From DATBLZ01 sp036555065 (GTDB lineage: Bacteria; Pseudomonadota; Gammaproteobacteria; Steroidobacterales; Rariloculaceae): a stretch of DNA of 56,991 bases. This document shows positions 8,278 to 17,547 of the stretch, piece after piece; within the stretch, counting starts at the first letter, position 1; every line of letters starts with the position of its first letter. The position numbers and the translations under genes were made by a program. The stretch lies in the NCBI GenBank assembly GCA_036555065.1, contig DATBLZ010000002.1, positions 1-56,991 of the forward strand, given 5' to 3'. The notes under the pieces are model-generated. The model was not told the DNA's origin. It made no database searches and saw only the letters and a list, made by a program, of their open reading frames with translations.

Positions 8278-9378
8278 ATGGCCAAGAAACGCCCGAAGGG
8301 CCCAAGCGGCCGCGTCATAACACTCACGCATCGTTCGCGTGTGCTCGCCGACAATCCGCTCGGAGACCCCGTCGAGCGCCTCCACGATGTTTGGCTCCCC
8401 GCCCAGTACGACCAAGGACGCGGCCACGGGCGTGGGCAACGGTTCTCCGTGCTCTTCGATCTCGTCGGTTACGCCGGCGGCGGAAAATCGCATACGAACT
8501 GGCGCAGCTTCGAGGAGAACGTGCCGGAGCGCGCGGCTCGGCTCGTCTACGAGCAGAAGATGGCGCCGTGCATCATCGTGTTCCCGGATTGCTTCACGGC
8601 GCTCGGCGGCAATCAGTACATCAATTCGAGCGCGGTCGGCCAATACGCCGACTATCTGACGCGCGAGCTGATTCCGTTTTTCGACGATGAGCTCCGCACT
8701 CTGCCTGACCGCGCGCACCGCGGCTGCTTCGGCAAGTCATCGGGTGGCTACGGGGCGATCATTCACGGCATGAAATACGCGCGCTTCTGGGGCGCCGTCG
8801 CTAATCATTCCGGCGATGCCTATTTCGATTTCGTCTACGGCGCCGATTGGCCGAATACGCTCGACGAGCTCGCGAAGCACAAGCGCCCGCGCGGCAAAGA
8901 GGGGCCGTACGCCGCCCCGAAGAAGCGCGCATCGGGCGCGGACGATGGGCGCGTCAGGCGGTTTCTCGAGCGCGTGTGGAGCCGTGGCTCGCTTTCCGAC
9001 GCCGAGGTTCACTGCCTTATGAATCTCGCGATGGCGGCGAGCTACGACCCGGACCCGCGGGCGCCCAACGGCTTCCGCGTCCCGTGCGACCTCGAGACCG
9101 GCGAGATGTTGCCCGCGCGCTGGCGGCGCTGGCTTGCGCACGATCCGATCAACCTCGTCGGCAGGTATACGCAGAACTTGAAGAAGCTGTCCGGTATTTA
9201 CATGGACTGCGGCTGGCGCGATCAGTACCGCATTCACTACGGTTGCCGCATTCTCTCGAAACGCTTGCGCGAGCACGGCATCGCGCACGTCTATGAGGAG
9301 TTCGACGGCACGCATTCGGGCATCGACCATCGCATGGAGCACAGCTTGCCGTTCTTGAGCCGAGCGCTGCGTCGATGA
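8278..9378 (+). CDS. Alpha/beta-hydrolase-fold putative esterase
   Basis: 366 aa, esterase-D/feruloyl-esterase type. The nucleophile motif GKSSGGYGA places the catalytic Ser at residue 154 (G-x-S-x-G); an acid in MDCGWRDQY (about 318) and a His in HSGIDHRMEHSL near the C-terminus complete a plausible triad. PCIIVFPDCFTALGGNQYINS precedes the nucleophile elbow, as in this family. No signal peptide is visible, so the enzyme is probably cytoplasmic. The ATG immediately follows the previous stop, and the last four bases overlap the next gene (ATGA). Substrate unknown. Confidence 0.85.
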   Translation: MAKKRPKGPSGRVITLTHRSRVLADNPLGDPVERLHDVWLPAQYDQGRGHGRGQRFSVLFDLVGYAGGGKSHTNWRSFEENVPERAARLVYEQKMAPCIIVFPDCFTALGGNQYINSSAVGQYADYLTRELIPFFDDELRTLPDRAHRGCFGKSSGGYGAIIHGMKYARFWGAVANHSGDAYFDFVYGADWPNTLDELAKHKRPRGKEGPYAAPKKRASGADDGRVRRFLERVWSRGSLSDAEVHCLMNLAMAASYDPDPRAPNGFRVPCDLETGEMLPARWRRWLAHDPINLVGRYTQNLKKLSGIYMDCGWRDQYRIHYGCRILSKRLREHGIAHVYEEFDGTHSGIDHRMEHSLPFLSRALRR

Positions 9379-10382
9379 CGTCGGTCTCTTCGGGCGTCGT
9401 CATATATATGACTGCGCGTCTGCGCTGGCTCGCTGCCGTGCTCCTCGTCGCGGTAGCGCCGCAGGCCGCGACCGATCTCCCGCCCGAAGATGTCGACGAT
9501 GAGCTCGTCGTCGTCGGCCGCTATCCGGGCCCGCCGCTCTGGAGAGTCAGCAACGGCGCCAACGAGCTCTGGATCTTCGGCACACTCGACACGCTGCCCG
9601 AGGACATGACTTGGGATTCGGCCAACGTCGAGCGCGTCATCGGCGACGCGGAGGCGCTGTTGTTGCCGCCCGGCGCGAGCGCGCGACCGCCGAACCCGTT
9701 CAAGCTCATCGGATTCTACCGGCAGGCCCGCAGGCTGAGCCGCAACGACGAGAATGCGCTGCTTGCCGACCTGCTGCCGGCTGATCTCTACATGCGGTAT
9801 GCGGTGCTGCGCGACAGGTACATTTCCGACGAGAAGGATCTCGAGCGGCAGCGTCCGGCGATCGTCGCGATCCGGCTCTATGTGAAGGCGCTCGATGCGA
9901 CGGGCCTCGCCATGGGCAGTGACATCCAGAAGACGATCGAGCGCATTGCGCGGCGGGCCCGCGTCGAGCGCGTCGACACCGAAATCAAGGTCGCGGTCCC
10001 GGATCTCCTCGACGGCGCAGCGGCGCTCTCGGCCGAGGCCGAGATCGAATGTTTCGCGACCATCGTGGCGAGCATCGAGACCGACCTGCCCGCGCGGGCG
10101 GCGCGTGCGCGGGCCTGGGCGACCGGCGACATCGCGGGCCTCAGGGCGCTCGATTACCCCGATATTCGCGGCGACTGCCTGTCGTTCGCCGCGTCCTCCG
10201 AAGGTCTGCGCGCGATGCTCGAGGACTCGCAAGCCCAATGGCTCGAAGCCGCCGAGCACGCGCTCGCCGCCAATCCAAGCACGTTCGCGACGCTCGATAT
10301 CCGCGACCTCACCAGCGCCGACGGCTTGCTCGCGCAGTTGCGCGAGCGAGGCTACGAGGTCCGCGAGCCGCGCGGCGAATAA
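9375..10382 (+). CDS. TraB/GumN-family protein with altered signature
   Basis: 335 aa, start overlapping the esterase stop (ATGA). An alternative ATG at 9408 would begin directly at the hydrophobic leader (MTARLRWLAAVLLVAVA), making a better signal peptide. PLWRVSNGANELWIFGTLDTLP matches the TraB/GumN opening strand, where many members have GTxH; here the His position is Asp (GTLDTL). A helical middle part and a C-terminal DGLLAQLRERGYEVREP are typical of the family. TraB/GumN (Tiki-like) proteins are proposed metalloproteases; without the His, metal catalysis is doubtful for this copy. Confidence 0.75.
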   Translation: MTSVSSGVVIYMTARLRWLAAVLLVAVAPQAATDLPPEDVDDELVVVGRYPGPPLWRVSNGANELWIFGTLDTLPEDMTWDSANVERVIGDAEALLLPPGASARPPNPFKLIGFYRQARRLSRNDENALLADLLPADLYMRYAVLRDRYISDEKDLERQRPAIVAIRLYVKALDATGLAMGSDIQKTIERIARRARVERVDTEIKVAVPDLLDGAAALSAEAEIECFATIVASIETDLPARAARARAWATGDIAGLRALDYPDIRGDCLSFAASSEGLRAMLEDSQAQWLEAAEHALAANPSTFATLDIRDLTSADGLLAQLRERGYEVREPRGE

Positions 10383-10388
10383 CGACGC

Positions 10389-11273
10389 ATGACGAAGACC
10401 ATCGGCATCATCGGCACGGGCGACATGGGCAGCGCCGTCGGCGCGGCGCTCGGGCGCTCGGGTTACCGAGTCGTCACCGATCTCACGGGGCGGAGTGCGG
10501 CGAGCCGCGCGCTCGCCGCGCGTGCGGGCGTCGAGGATCTCGGGTCGTTAGCCACCGCGCTCGACGCGGCAGATCTATTCCTCTCGATCGTGCCGCCGGC
10601 CGCGGCCGTCGAGCTCGCGCGTCGGGTGCGCGCGGCTCTCGGGGAAACGCGCAAGCGGCCCGTGTTCGTCGACTGCAATGCCGTCGCGCCCGCGACCCTG
10701 CGCTCGATCGCGGCGCTCTTCGCCGGCGCCGGCGTCACCGTTGCCGACGTCGGCATCATCGGTCCCGCGCCGCGGCAGGGTGCTGCGCCGACGCGCTTCT
10801 ACGTGTCGGGAGAGGGGCGCGCGCGGTTGCTCGCGCTCGAGATCCCCGAGCTCGCTGTCATCGACATGGGGCCCGAGGTCGGCCGTGCGTCGGCGATCAA
10901 GATGACGTATGCGGCGATGAACAAGGGCACGGACGCGCTTTACACCGCGGTGCTCATGGCCGCCGAGGAGCTCGGCGTGCGCGCGGAGCTCATGGCGGAG
11001 TTTCATGAGAGCCAAACGCAGGCGGCCGAGCGCATGGCGGCGCGGATTCCGTATCTTGCGGCGACGGCCGCCCGGTTTACGGGGGAAATGCGTGAGATTG
11101 CGGCGACTTTCGCGGCGGCCGGCGTCACGCCCGAGTTTCACCGCGGCGCCGAGTGGGTCTACGCGACGCTCGCGCGCACGCCGCTCGCCGCCGAGACGCG
11201 CGCGACGCTGCCGAAACATCGCTCGCTCGACGAAGCCCTCGCCGTTTTCCGGACCGCACTGCCGAAACAATGA
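10389..11273 (+). CDS. NAD(P)-dependent dehydrogenase, 6-phosphogluconate-dehydrogenase-like (DUF1932)
   Basis: 294 aa. The N-terminal Rossmann fold has GIIGTGDMGSAVG (residues 6-18) and an Arg near position 34 (TGRSAASR) after beta-2, suggesting NADP preference. VFVDCNAVAP and VGIIGPAPRQG follow the beta-hydroxyacid dehydrogenase pattern. The helical C-terminal domain carries the catalytic-lysine motif SAIKMTYAAMNKG (about 172-184) and corresponds to DUF1932. Substrate unknown, probably a small beta-hydroxyacid. Six bases after the TraB-like gene; its stop overlaps the srkA start (ATGA). Confidence 0.85.
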   Translation: MTKTIGIIGTGDMGSAVGAALGRSGYRVVTDLTGRSAASRALAARAGVEDLGSLATALDAADLFLSIVPPAAAVELARRVRAALGETRKRPVFVDCNAVAPATLRSIAALFAGAGVTVADVGIIGPAPRQGAAPTRFYVSGEGRARLLALEIPELAVIDMGPEVGRASAIKMTYAAMNKGTDALYTAVLMAAEELGVRAELMAEFHESQTQAAERMAARIPYLAATAARFTGEMREIAATFAAAGVTPEFHRGAEWVYATLARTPLAAETRATLPKHRSLDEALAVFRTALPKQ

Positions 11274-12247
11274 GCGAGCTGCCGTACGCGCGGCTCCTGC
11301 CCGACGTCGTGCTCACGGCGCTCGAGTCCGTCGGCATTGCGTGCACGGGCACGATCCTCGCGCTCAACAGCTACGAGAACCGCGTCTACCAGCTCGGCAC
11401 GGACGACGGCTTCGTCGTCGCGAAGTTCTACCGCCCCGCGCGCTGGAGCGACGCGGCGATCCTCGAGGAGCACGAGTTCTCGTTAGAGCTCGCGGCGCGC
11501 GAGATCCCCGTCGTGCCGCCGCTGCGGTTGCGCGGTCGCACGTTGCACGAGCACGCGGGCTACCGGTTCGCCGTGTTCGAGCGCCGCGGCGGCCGCTGGC
11601 CCGAGCTTGCGACCAAGGACGAGCGTATTTGGATGGGGCGGTTTCTCGCGCGCATTCACGCGCTCGGCGCGGCGCGGCGTTTCGTCGCGCGGCCGACGTT
11701 GTCGATCGAGAGGCTCGGCCACGAGTCGGTTGCCGAGATCAACGCCGGCGATTGGGTGCCCGCACATTTGACGCAGAGCTACCGCAGCATCGCGGCCGAC
11801 GTGCTCGCGGCCGTCGAGCGCAACTTCGCCGAGGTCGGCGAATATCGCGTGCTTCGAATTCACGGCGACTGCCATCCCGGCAACGTGCTCTGGACCGATG
11901 ACGGGCCGCACTTCGTCGATCTCGACGACTGCATGAACGGTCCGGCCGTGCAGGACCTTTGGCTGTTCCTATCGGGAAGCCGCGAGGAGATGGGCGCGCA
12001 GCTCGCCGATATCCTCGAAGGCTACGAGCAGTTCCACGCGCTCGACTACCGCGAGCTCAAGCTCATCGAGGCGCTGCGCACGTTGCGCATGGTTCACTAC
12101 ACGGCCTGGATTGCACGCCGCTGGGAGGACCCCGCGTTCCCGCGCGCATTTCCGTGGTTCACCGAGAACAAATACTGGGAGGAGCACGTGCTCGCGCTTC
12201 GCGAGCAGCGCGCCGCGCTCGACGAGCCGAGCCTGCCGCTTGGGTAG
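11270..12247 (+). CDS. srkA: SrkA/YihE-type stress-response kinase
   Basis: 325 aa, close to the usual length of about 328. The aminoglycoside-phosphotransferase fold is complete: ATP-binding NSYENRVYQLG and VVAKFYRP (Lys), catalytic loop RIHGDCHPGNVLW (about 197-209) and metal-binding FVDLDDCMNGP. In E. coli SrkA (YihE) is a Ser/Thr kinase that protects stressed cells from programmed death. ATG 11270 overlaps the stop of the dehydrogenase gene. Last gene of the six-gene run that starts at 6504. Confidence 0.92.
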   Translation: MSELPYARLLPDVVLTALESVGIACTGTILALNSYENRVYQLGTDDGFVVAKFYRPARWSDAAILEEHEFSLELAAREIPVVPPLRLRGRTLHEHAGYRFAVFERRGGRWPELATKDERIWMGRFLARIHALGAARRFVARPTLSIERLGHESVAEINAGDWVPAHLTQSYRSIAADVLAAVERNFAEVGEYRVLRIHGDCHPGNVLWTDDGPHFVDLDDCMNGPAVQDLWLFLSGSREEMGAQLADILEGYEQFHALDYRELKLIEALRTLRMVHYTAWIARRWEDPAFPRAFPWFTENKYWEEHVLALREQRAALDEPSLPLG

Positions 12248-12328
12248 CAGTTCGGTACCTGCCATTTTCGAGTGCTACCATCACCGCACGATCCTCGACT
12301 CGCCCGGAGCCGGTGCGTGGAACGACGA

Positions 12329-13099
12329 ATGCGCGTGATCATCGCCCTGGTGACGCTCTGCACGCTGACCTCCGTGGTGTTCGCCCAGCGGGGGTTTCGC
12401 CGCGGGTTCGAGCCTGACCCAGACCGGCCGCTCGTGGGCGAGCCGAAGGAGTGGACGTTTGCGCGGCTCGCGTACGACGGCTCCGCCTATGGCGGGGGCA
12501 GCCGTTGGCCGGTCGACTATCCGGGGGCGGAATACCACTTCTCACAAGCCGTCGAGCGGTTGACACGCATCGACGTCCACCCGGACGGCCATGTGGTCAG
12601 CCCGAACTCCGACGACCTGTTCGACTACCCCTGGTTGTACGCCGTGGAGGTCGGATCCTGGGCGTTCAGCGAGACCCAAGCAACGCGAATGCGCGAGTAC
12701 CTGCTGCGCGGCGGCTTCCTCATGGTCGACGACTTTCATGGCGAGTACGAGTGGCAGGTCTTCTTGGAAGGCATGTGGACGATTTTTCCTGATCGGCTGA
12801 TCGAGGACGTCCCCGCAGCCGACGCGGTCTACTCGAACCCGTACGAGGTCGACGTGCGCCTCCAGGTACCGGGACCCGGCTACATGGGGTCAGGACTGCT
12901 GTATGAACGGCCTGACGGCGTGACACCGCACTGGCGCGGCATTCGGGATGGCGACGGACGATGGATGGTCATGATCTCGCACAACATCGACTACGGCGAA
13001 GGCTGGGAACAGGCCGACAACCCGGCCTATCCGGAGGCCTTCACGCGTCAAGCTTACGAAGTCGCAGTCAATTACCTGATATACGGCATGACGCACTGA
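12329..13099 (+). CDS. Secreted DUF4159 domain protein (copy 2)
   Basis: 256 aa. ATG 12329 is preceded by GTGGAACGACGA and opens a clear signal peptide (MRVIIALVTLCTLTSVVFAQ). It shares the blocks of copy 1 at 500-1333: EWTFARLAYDG, DDLFDYPWLYAVEVGSW, REYLLRGGFLMVDDF, PHWRGIRDGDGRWMVMISHN, and the terminal NYLIYGMTH, but has no Gly/Arg-rich insert. The 81-bp gap after srkA suggests its own transcript. Role unknown; probably periplasmic. Confidence 0.85.
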   Translation: MRVIIALVTLCTLTSVVFAQRGFRRGFEPDPDRPLVGEPKEWTFARLAYDGSAYGGGSRWPVDYPGAEYHFSQAVERLTRIDVHPDGHVVSPNSDDLFDYPWLYAVEVGSWAFSETQATRMREYLLRGGFLMVDDFHGEYEWQVFLEGMWTIFPDRLIEDVPAADAVYSNPYEVDVRLQVPGPGYMGSGLLYERPDGVTPHWRGIRDGDGRWMVMISHNIDYGEGWEQADNPAYPEAFTRQAYEVAVNYLIYGMTH

Positions 13100-13147
13100 A
13101 TGGCGGCCCTAGGGAGCCCAAGCGCCGTCCGCGCGATGCCGAGCGCG

Positions 13148-14278
13148 TCACCGCGCTCCCGCGAGCACGAACTTCTGCGCGCGCCGGTTGTTGACGATCT
13201 CCGCCGTGTAGAGATTTCCTTTCGAGTCGACGGCCATGTGGTGCACGATGTCGAACTCGCCGGCGTTCGCGCCCCGCCTGCCGACGACGCCGATCTGTGT
13301 CATCGTCTGCCGATCGAAAATCACGACGCGCATGGGTCCTGAGTCGACGACATAGAGGAACTGCTGGTTCGAGTCCGGCGAGAACGCAAAGCCCGCCGGA
13401 ACCGGCACGACGTCGCTGCCTTCGTTCGTCAAGCGCACCTGCGCAAGAAACTTCCCCTCGCGCGTGAACATCTGGATGCGGTTGTTGATTCGGTCCGCGA
13501 CGTAAACAACCCCGTCGCGCGACACCTTGATCGCGTGCGGCAAACCGAACTCCGGCGGGCCGTCGGGCGTCGTCTGCGGTTGCGGCGTCGGGACGTTCGG
13601 CGCGAACGTCGCCGGCGGCGGGTTGCCGAACGCGCCCCACATTCGTTTGAACTGGCCGCTCTCCGAGTCGAAGACGATGACGCGATTGTTGCCGTATCCG
13701 TCGGCGACATAGACCTCGCGCGCCTCTGTATCGACGAAGACGTCGGTGGCCTGATGGACGTTTTCGGTATCGAGATTGCCCGTGCTCTGTCCGCGCCGGC
13801 CGATCTGCAGGACGAGCCTGCCTGCCATCGTGAACTTCATGATCATATCGTCGCTCGCGCCCGGGGTCGCTGCGCGCGGCCAGCCCGCGCGCCCGCCGAT
13901 CCACACGAAATCGTCGGCATCGACGAAGATGCCGTGCTCGCGTCCGAGCCACTCGGCGCCGTTGTCCGGTCCACCCCAGCTCGTCAGCAGGTTCCCCGCG
14001 GCATCGAACTGAAGCACCGGCGGCGCCGCGTTCGCGCGTTTATCTTCGGGAACCGACTGGGGCACGTGCAGCACCCAGATGTGGTCGTTGCGGTCGACCG
14101 CGATCGACGTCACCTCGCCGAGCACCCAGCCGTTCGGGACCGTCGGCCACGTCGGATCCACCGCGAACTCGGGCGGGCGCGGACTCGGTTGGGCGTGGGC
14201 CTGGTAGGGCACGCACACCGGAAGGGCCAGCATCACGGCCGCGCGCACCCACGGCCACCCTCTCAGCGCCGTCTTCAT
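13148..14278 (-). CDS. Secreted NHL-repeat beta-propeller protein
   Basis: 376 aa starting at ATG 14278 (MKTALRGWPW), with a signal peptide to about residue 29 (ending AHA|Q). Repeating propeller blades follow: ITSIAVDRNDHIWVLH-like first blade, LGREHGIFVDADDFVWIGG, HQATDVFVDTEAREVYVADGYGNNRV, LPHAIKVSRDGVVYVADRINNRI, FDIVHHMAVDSKGNLYTAE. This is the pattern of 6-bladed NHL/peptidyl-alpha-hydroxyglycine lyase-like propellers, which bind ligands or cleave small substrates outside the cell. Catalytic identity cannot be assigned. Divergent from the molybdenum hydroxylase operon, with a 110-bp shared upstream region. Confidence 0.82.
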   Translation of the reverse strand: MKTALRGWPWVRAAVMLALPVCVPYQAHAQPSPRPPEFAVDPTWPTVPNGWVLGEVTSIAVDRNDHIWVLHVPQSVPEDKRANAAPPVLQFDAAGNLLTSWGGPDNGAEWLGREHGIFVDADDFVWIGGRAGWPRAATPGASDDMIMKFTMAGRLVLQIGRRGQSTGNLDTENVHQATDVFVDTEAREVYVADGYGNNRVIVFDSESGQFKRMWGAFGNPPPATFAPNVPTPQPQTTPDGPPEFGLPHAIKVSRDGVVYVADRINNRIQMFTREGKFLAQVRLTNEGSDVVPVPAGFAFSPDSNQQFLYVVDSGPMRVVIFDRQTMTQIGVVGRRGANAGEFDIVHHMAVDSKGNLYTAEIVNNRRAQKFVLAGAR

Positions 14279-14388
14279 AGGGCGAAATGATACGCCGGGC
14301 CTGCGCGCAAGTAGTATGATCGACTCCAAACGCGGGAGCGGCCGCCGCAGCGCCGACCGCGGCCCGAGATCCGACGGGAGAAAGAACG

Positions 14389-16794
14389 ATGGCGACCTTC
14401 AATTTGATCGGCAAGAATTTCACCCCGCCCGACGTGCGCGCGAAGGTGACCGGCACGGCGCGCTACTCCGAGGACTTCCGTGCCGAAGGCATGTTGTTCG
14501 CGAAGCTCTTAACCAGCCCACTGCCGCACGCGCGCGTCGTCAGCGTCGATGACAGCGAAGCGCTCGCGCTGCCCGGGGTCGCCGGCATCTTGCGGGCGAG
14601 CGAGGTCACGCCAATCCCCGACCCGCAGGACCTCATTCTCACCGACGAGCCCGTCTTCGTCGGCCAACCGATCCTCGCCATCGCCGCCGAAAGCGAGGCG
14701 CTCGCCGCCGAGGCGCTCGAGAAGATCAAGATCGAATACGCGGAGCTGCCGTTCACGGTCGACCCGCTCCAAAGCCTATTTCCGGGCGGGCCGAACGCAC
14801 GCTCGAACGGCAACGTCGTAAGCCAGGGCCAGATCAGCGATGTCAAATGGACCGCGCAAGACTTTGCCGCGGCCGGCGAGAATCAGCTGCCGATGGGTAA
14901 GCCCGCTGTCGAATGGTCGTATGGCGACGTCGACGCGGCGATGGCTGCCGCCCGCGTCGTGCTCGACGAAACGTTCGTCACGCAGGGCATGGCGCATCAC
15001 TCGATGGAGCCGCGCACGGCGATGGCCTATTGGCAGAACGGCAAGTGCTACCTGCATGCGTCCTCGCAGAGCGGCACGTTCCCGATTCCGACCGTCGCGC
15101 GCTACATCGGTATTACGTCCGACGAGCTCGTTTTCATCACCGAGTACTGCGGCGGCGGTTTCGGCTCGAAGGGCGGCGGGTATCCGATCGTCGCGGTTCC
15201 TGCGCTGCTCTCGAAGAAGCTCAACAACCGGCCCGTGATGATGCGGATCTCGCGGCACGAGGAGTATGCGATCGGCTCGGCGCGGGCCGGGTTCCAAGGG
15301 CGCATCAAGATCGGATTCAAGCCGAACGGGCGCATCGCGGCCGTCGATCTCTACATCGTTCAGGAGAACGGCCCGAATACCGGCGGCGGCGACTACACCG
15401 CAGCCGCCGACGCCGTGGCGCTCGTTTACACACCCGAGACCATGCGCTTTCGGGGCGTGCCCGTGAATACGAACACGCCGCCGCGCGGTCCGCAGCGCGG
15501 CCCGGGGCAGAATCAAATCGCCGCCGCCGTCGAGCCGCTCCTCGATAAGGCCGCGAGGCAGCTGAGCGTCGATCGCGTCGCGATTCGGCGTATCAATGCG
15601 CCCGATAACGCTACCAAATACGGTCCAATGCAAAGCTCGGTCACGAGCGCGCATCTCAAAGACGCGCTCGACCGCGGCGCCGCGGACTTCAACTGGCGCG
15701 CGCGCCTCGCGCGCAGCGGGCAGCGCAACGGCGCGAAGGTCACGGGCGTCGGCGTCGGCACGGCGTACCATTCGGCCGGCGGCCGCGGCTTCGACGGCCT
15801 CGTCGTCATCAAGCCCGACGGCAAGCTCAATATCCATACGGGCGTCGGCAACTTGGGCACCTACTCGCATACCGGCACGTCGCGCGTGGCGGCCGAAACG
15901 CTCAAGGTCGCGTGGGAGAACTGCGTCGTCGTCCGCGGCGACTCGAGCCGGGGTCTGCCATGGAATTTGGGCCAGTTCGGCAGCAACACGTCGTTCACGA
16001 TGACGCGCACGAACTATGTCGCCGCAATGGACGCGATCGCGAAGCTCAAGGAGATCGCAGCCAAGGACTTCGGCGGCTCGCCCGACGATTACGACATCGG
16101 CGAGGAGAAGGTTTTCGCGAAGGCCGACCCCGCGAAGAGCCTGACGTACGCGCGGGCAGCAGAGCGCGCGATCGAGCTCGGCGGCAAGTTCGACGGCCAC
16201 GATCTGCCCACGGATATCAATCCGATTACCAAAGCGGCGGCCACGGGCCTTGCGGGAACGGGGCTCGTGGGTGTGGCGAAGGACAACATCACGGGCGCAG
16301 GCACCGTGCCCGCGCTCGCCGCCGGTTTCATCGAGATCGAGCTCGACACCGAGACCGGCAAGTACGAAATCGTCGACTACATGGGCGTCGCCGACTGCGG
16401 TACGGTCATCCACCCGCTCGGCCTCGATACCCAAATCAAGGGCGGCGCGGTCATGGGGTTCGGGCTCGCGGCCCTCGAAAGGCACATCTTCGACCCGCAG
16501 AACGGCCTGCCGGGCAATGTCTCGTTGCTCCAGTCGAAGCCCTGCTCCTATCTCGACGTGCCGAGCCACATGCAGACGGCCGCGGTCGAGATCGCCGACG
16601 CGCAGAATCCCATCGGCGCGAAGGGCATCGGCGAGCCCGTCCAAGGCTGCGCGGCGGCGGCGCTGCTCTGCGCGATTTCCGACGCGCTCGGGGGGCACTA
16701 CTTCAACCGCACGCCGGTCGTTGCGGACATGATCGTCAACGCCGCCGCGGGCCGGCCGCAGTCGCATACGCCGCTTCAGGTCAACACCGCTTAG
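14389..16794 (+). CDS. Molybdenum hydroxylase large subunit (xanthine dehydrogenase family, PaoC-like)
   Basis: 801 aa catalytic subunit binding molybdopterin-cytosine dinucleotide; it would oxidise an aldehyde or N-heterocycle with water as oxygen donor. YCGGGFGSKGG (about 250) and QNQIAAAVEPLLDKAA follow the family pattern, and the C-terminal GAKGIGEP carries the expected catalytic Glu (E749). The N-terminal hammerhead domain (FTPPDVRAKVTGTARYSEDF) is intact. CGGGAGAAAG lies ahead of the ATG, and a TATGAT at 14315-14320 is a possible -10 box. No own Tat signal; in this family the large subunit is carried across with the FeS subunit. The next two genes supply the FeS and FAD subunits. Substrate unknown. 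Confidence 0.9.
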   Translation: MATFNLIGKNFTPPDVRAKVTGTARYSEDFRAEGMLFAKLLTSPLPHARVVSVDDSEALALPGVAGILRASEVTPIPDPQDLILTDEPVFVGQPILAIAAESEALAAEALEKIKIEYAELPFTVDPLQSLFPGGPNARSNGNVVSQGQISDVKWTAQDFAAAGENQLPMGKPAVEWSYGDVDAAMAAARVVLDETFVTQGMAHHSMEPRTAMAYWQNGKCYLHASSQSGTFPIPTVARYIGITSDELVFITEYCGGGFGSKGGGYPIVAVPALLSKKLNNRPVMMRISRHEEYAIGSARAGFQGRIKIGFKPNGRIAAVDLYIVQENGPNTGGGDYTAAADAVALVYTPETMRFRGVPVNTNTPPRGPQRGPGQNQIAAAVEPLLDKAARQLSVDRVAIRRINAPDNATKYGPMQSSVTSAHLKDALDRGAADFNWRARLARSGQRNGAKVTGVGVGTAYHSAGGRGFDGLVVIKPDGKLNIHTGVGNLGTYSHTGTSRVAAETLKVAWENCVVVRGDSSRGLPWNLGQFGSNTSFTMTRTNYVAAMDAIAKLKEIAAKDFGGSPDDYDIGEEKVFAKADPAKSLTYARAAERAIELGGKFDGHDLPTDINPITKAAATGLAGTGLVGVAKDNITGAGTVPALAAGFIEIELDTETGKYEIVDYMGVADCGTVIHPLGLDTQIKGGAVMGFGLAALERHIFDPQNGLPGNVSLLQSKPCSYLDVPSHMQTAAVEIADAQNPIGAKGIGEPVQGCAAAALLCAISDALGGHYFNRTPVVADMIVNAAAGRPQSHTPLQVNTA

Positions 16795-16875
16795 AGATAT
16801 TGAGCATGGTCCGCCATTCGCCTACGATTGATTGGGTCGCACGGGACTCAGGTCCTTCAGAGGGGGGACGTCCGC

Positions 16876-17535
16876 ATGTTTGACAAGAACTATCCCGAGC
16901 CGCGCTTCGACAAGGTTCTGTCGGCGAAGGCATCGCGCCGGCAATTCATCAAAGGCGTGATCGCATCGGGCGCCGCGGTGTCCGGCGCCGGCGTGCTGTT
17001 CGGCACCCTCACCGGGTGCTCGCCGCGCGGCGCCGCGACGGGCGGCGTCGAGCGCATGCTCATGCTCAACGTCAATGGCACTACTCGCACCGTCGACGTG
17101 CTGCCGAACGAAACGCTCGCGATGACGCTGCGCTACAAGCTCAACCTCACGGGCACGAAGCTCGGCTGCGATCGCGGCGAATGCGGCGCGTGCACGGTGC
17201 TCATCGATGACGTTGCGACGTACTCGTGCTCGACGCTGACGCACAGCGTCCGCAGCAAGGCGATCACGACGATCGAGGGTCTCGAGAGCGCCGACGGGAC
17301 GCTGCACCCTGTTCAGCAGGCCATGATCGACGAGCTTGGGCCCCAGTGCGGCTTCTGCACTCCGGGACAGATCATGAGCGCGGTTGCGTTGCTCAAAGCA
17401 AATCCGCAGCCGACGCGCGACGAGGCACGGCATGCGCTCTCGGGCAACCTGTGCCGCTGCGGCGCTTACGATCACTATCTGAACTCCGTCATGCGTGCCG
17501 CGGGGCAGCCCGTGAGCCAGAACTTACCAGCTTAA
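16876..17535 (+). CDS. [2Fe-2S] subunit of the molybdenum hydroxylase, Tat-exported (PaoA-like)
   Basis: 219 aa, start ATG 16876 behind a GAGGGGGG tract. Residues 20-26 SRRQFIK are a textbook twin-arginine motif, followed by a hydrophobic Ala/Gly stretch, so the folded holoenzyme is predicted in the periplasm. A plant-ferredoxin-like cluster motif (CDRGECGACTVL ... YSC) and a C-terminal helical-domain cluster (CGFCTPGQ ... LCRCGAY) provide two [2Fe-2S] centres. An unusual Cys in LTGCSPRG sits just after the Tat h-region. The combination matches E. coli PaoA (YagT). Confidence 0.92.
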   Translation: MFDKNYPEPRFDKVLSAKASRRQFIKGVIASGAAVSGAGVLFGTLTGCSPRGAATGGVERMLMLNVNGTTRTVDVLPNETLAMTLRYKLNLTGTKLGCDRGECGACTVLIDDVATYSCSTLTHSVRSKAITTIEGLESADGTLHPVQQAMIDELGPQCGFCTPGQIMSAVALLKANPQPTRDEARHALSGNLCRCGAYDHYLNSVMRAAGQPVSQNLPA

Positions 17536-17547
17536 GGAGCACGAGCC

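Noticed and set aside
14776..16767. Long minus-strand open frame opposite the molybdenum hydroxylase large subunit
   Set aside because: Same reason: biased composition, no start signal, and a full-length well-conserved gene on the plus strand.
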